12,923 bases of DNA from Clostridiales bacterium. GTDB lineage: Bacteria > Bacillota > Clostridia > Christensenellales > UMGS416. Location of the stretch: contig JAAYXU010000162.1 of assembly GCA_012515725.1 (NCBI GenBank), positions 1-12,923 of the forward strand, in the 5' to 3' direction. Position 1 is the first letter of the stretch. Each line of letters begins with the position of its first letter. The notes under the pieces are model-generated. The model saw only the letters and a program-made list of their open reading frames with translations, did not search any database and had not been told where the DNA came from. The translations under genes and the position numbers were made by a program. Positions 12,371-12,923 of this stretch are shown one piece after another.

Positions 12371-12763
12371 TTGAAAATCAAACAGCCCGGGCCGGTCATG
12401 GTTTGCGTCACACGGCAAAAGGCCTGTCAGCGGCTTATAAAGCATGGCGCGCAGCTGGCCGCAGCGCGGGACATGCCCCTAACGGTAGTCCATGTGGCCA
12501 GGAACGGCGAGGATCTGCTGGGCAACGTCGACGAGGGCGCGGCGCTTGATTTTCTTTTTGGCATAGCGAAAACCTACGGCGCGGATATGGTGATGCTGCG
12601 CAGCGACGACGTCGCGAAGACGCTGTGCCAGTACGCGAGCGCCCACAACGCGTCTGTGGTCGTGCTGGGCGAAACACGCGAAGGTCATACGGCCGTCAAA
12701 GGGCTCATGCGCCGCCTCAATACGCGGATACCCGGACTCGAGATCGAGGTCGTGGTGTCCTGA
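12371..12763 (+). CDS. UspA-domain protein (universal stress protein-like, TTG start)
   Basis: 130 residues with the alternating strand-helix order of a Usp domain: first strand VMVCVTRQ (9-16), a helix with CQRLIKHGAQLA, second strand PLTVVHVARNG (36-46), strand DMVMLRSDDV (72-81), strand ASVVVLGETREG (94-105) and a final IEVVVS. It most resembles the Usp segment found inside KdpD sensor kinases and in short stand-alone proteins. The usual ATP-binding G-2x-G-9x-G-S/T is not clear, so nucleotide binding is doubtful. The start is TTG 12371 with AAGGAG (12357-12362) 8 nt upstream; no ATG is near. Co-transcription with the membrane protein before it is likely, and it could report stress or ion status to that protein. 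This last point is inference. Confidence 0.82.
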   Translation: MKIKQPGPVMVCVTRQKACQRLIKHGAQLAAARDMPLTVVHVARNGEDLLGNVDEGAALDFLFGIAKTYGADMVMLRSDDVAKTLCQYASAHNASVVVLGETREGHTAVKGLMRRLNTRIPGLEIEVVVS

Positions 12764-12774
12764 CGGACTGCAAA

Positions 12775-12798
12775 CCGCCAAGGTGCGGGTCTTTTTTT
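12775..12798 (+). terminator. Probable intrinsic terminator after the UspA gene
   Basis: CCGC (12775-12778) and GCGG (12785-12788) pair around a 6-nt loop, and T7 follows at 12792-12798. The stem is short (4 firm GC pairs), so the call rests mainly on the T run and its position 12 nt after the stop. Confidence 0.55.
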
Positions 12799-12923
12799 GT
12801 CATGTATTTTCCATACCCCTCAAATTCCAAATAATACAACGCAATACCGGTTCATTCGGCGCGCATCCTAATTGCAATATCATTTTCGCGCTGCAGACCG
12901 CGGTCATCTCTGGTTGCGTCTCA
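12799..12923. other. Intergenic tail of the window
   Basis: After the terminator I see A/T-rich DNA with no coding frame, promoter pair or repeat that I would defend. The next gene lies beyond the edge. Confidence 0.5.

Overview
The window looks like chromosomal DNA from a moderately high-GC member of the Bacillota (probably a clostridial lineage). Reasons: strong AGGAGG-type ribosome binding sites, frequent TTG and GTG starts, a DegV fatty-acid-binding protein, short sigma-A promoters, and AT-rich intergenic regions between GC-rich genes. I cannot name the genus. There are 13 protein genes I would defend, one of them cut by the left edge, plus one candidate small RNA and several promoters, terminators and inverted repeats.

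Layout. (1) Positions 1-2813: a DegT-type PLP sugar aminotransferase runs leftward from a near-consensus promoter. Divergent from it are a GNAT acetyltransferase and a polyprenol-phosphate-type GT2 glycosyltransferase, ending in an intrinsic terminator. This could be an amino-sugar / lipid-linked sugar group. A possible 11-codon leader peptide with its own folded ribosome binding site precedes the GNAT gene. (2) Positions 2814-3217: no protein gene, but the minus strand holds a -10 box, about 100 nt of C/U-rich sequence and a terminator hairpin with U7, which together look like a small-RNA gene. (3) Positions 3218-5371: a three-gene rightward operon of a 2H RNA phosphodiesterase (ThpR/LigT) fused to a DUF3006-like C-terminal domain, a sugar-isomerase-like TIM barrel, and a P-loop kinase of clearly lower GC. 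(4) Positions 5395-9466: a leftward pair, TIM-barrel isomerase plus Gfo/Idh/MocA oxidoreductase, behind a divergent AraC regulator, with a LacI regulator convergent to AraC. This reads as a small inducible sugar or polyol catabolic locus. (5) Positions 9467-10560: a DegV/FakB-type fatty-acid-binding protein with its own promoter, followed by a large imperfect palindrome. (6) Positions 10620-12798: a second LacI regulator with a consensus promoter, then a two-gene unit of an unrecognised two-helix membrane protein and a short UspA-domain protein, closed by a terminator.

The items I find least ordinary are the minus-strand small-RNA candidate, the ThpR-DUF3006 fusion, the leader-peptide arrangement before the GNAT gene, and the large palindrome after degV. 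I did not find a phage, an insertion sequence, a CRISPR array or a tRNA/rRNA gene.
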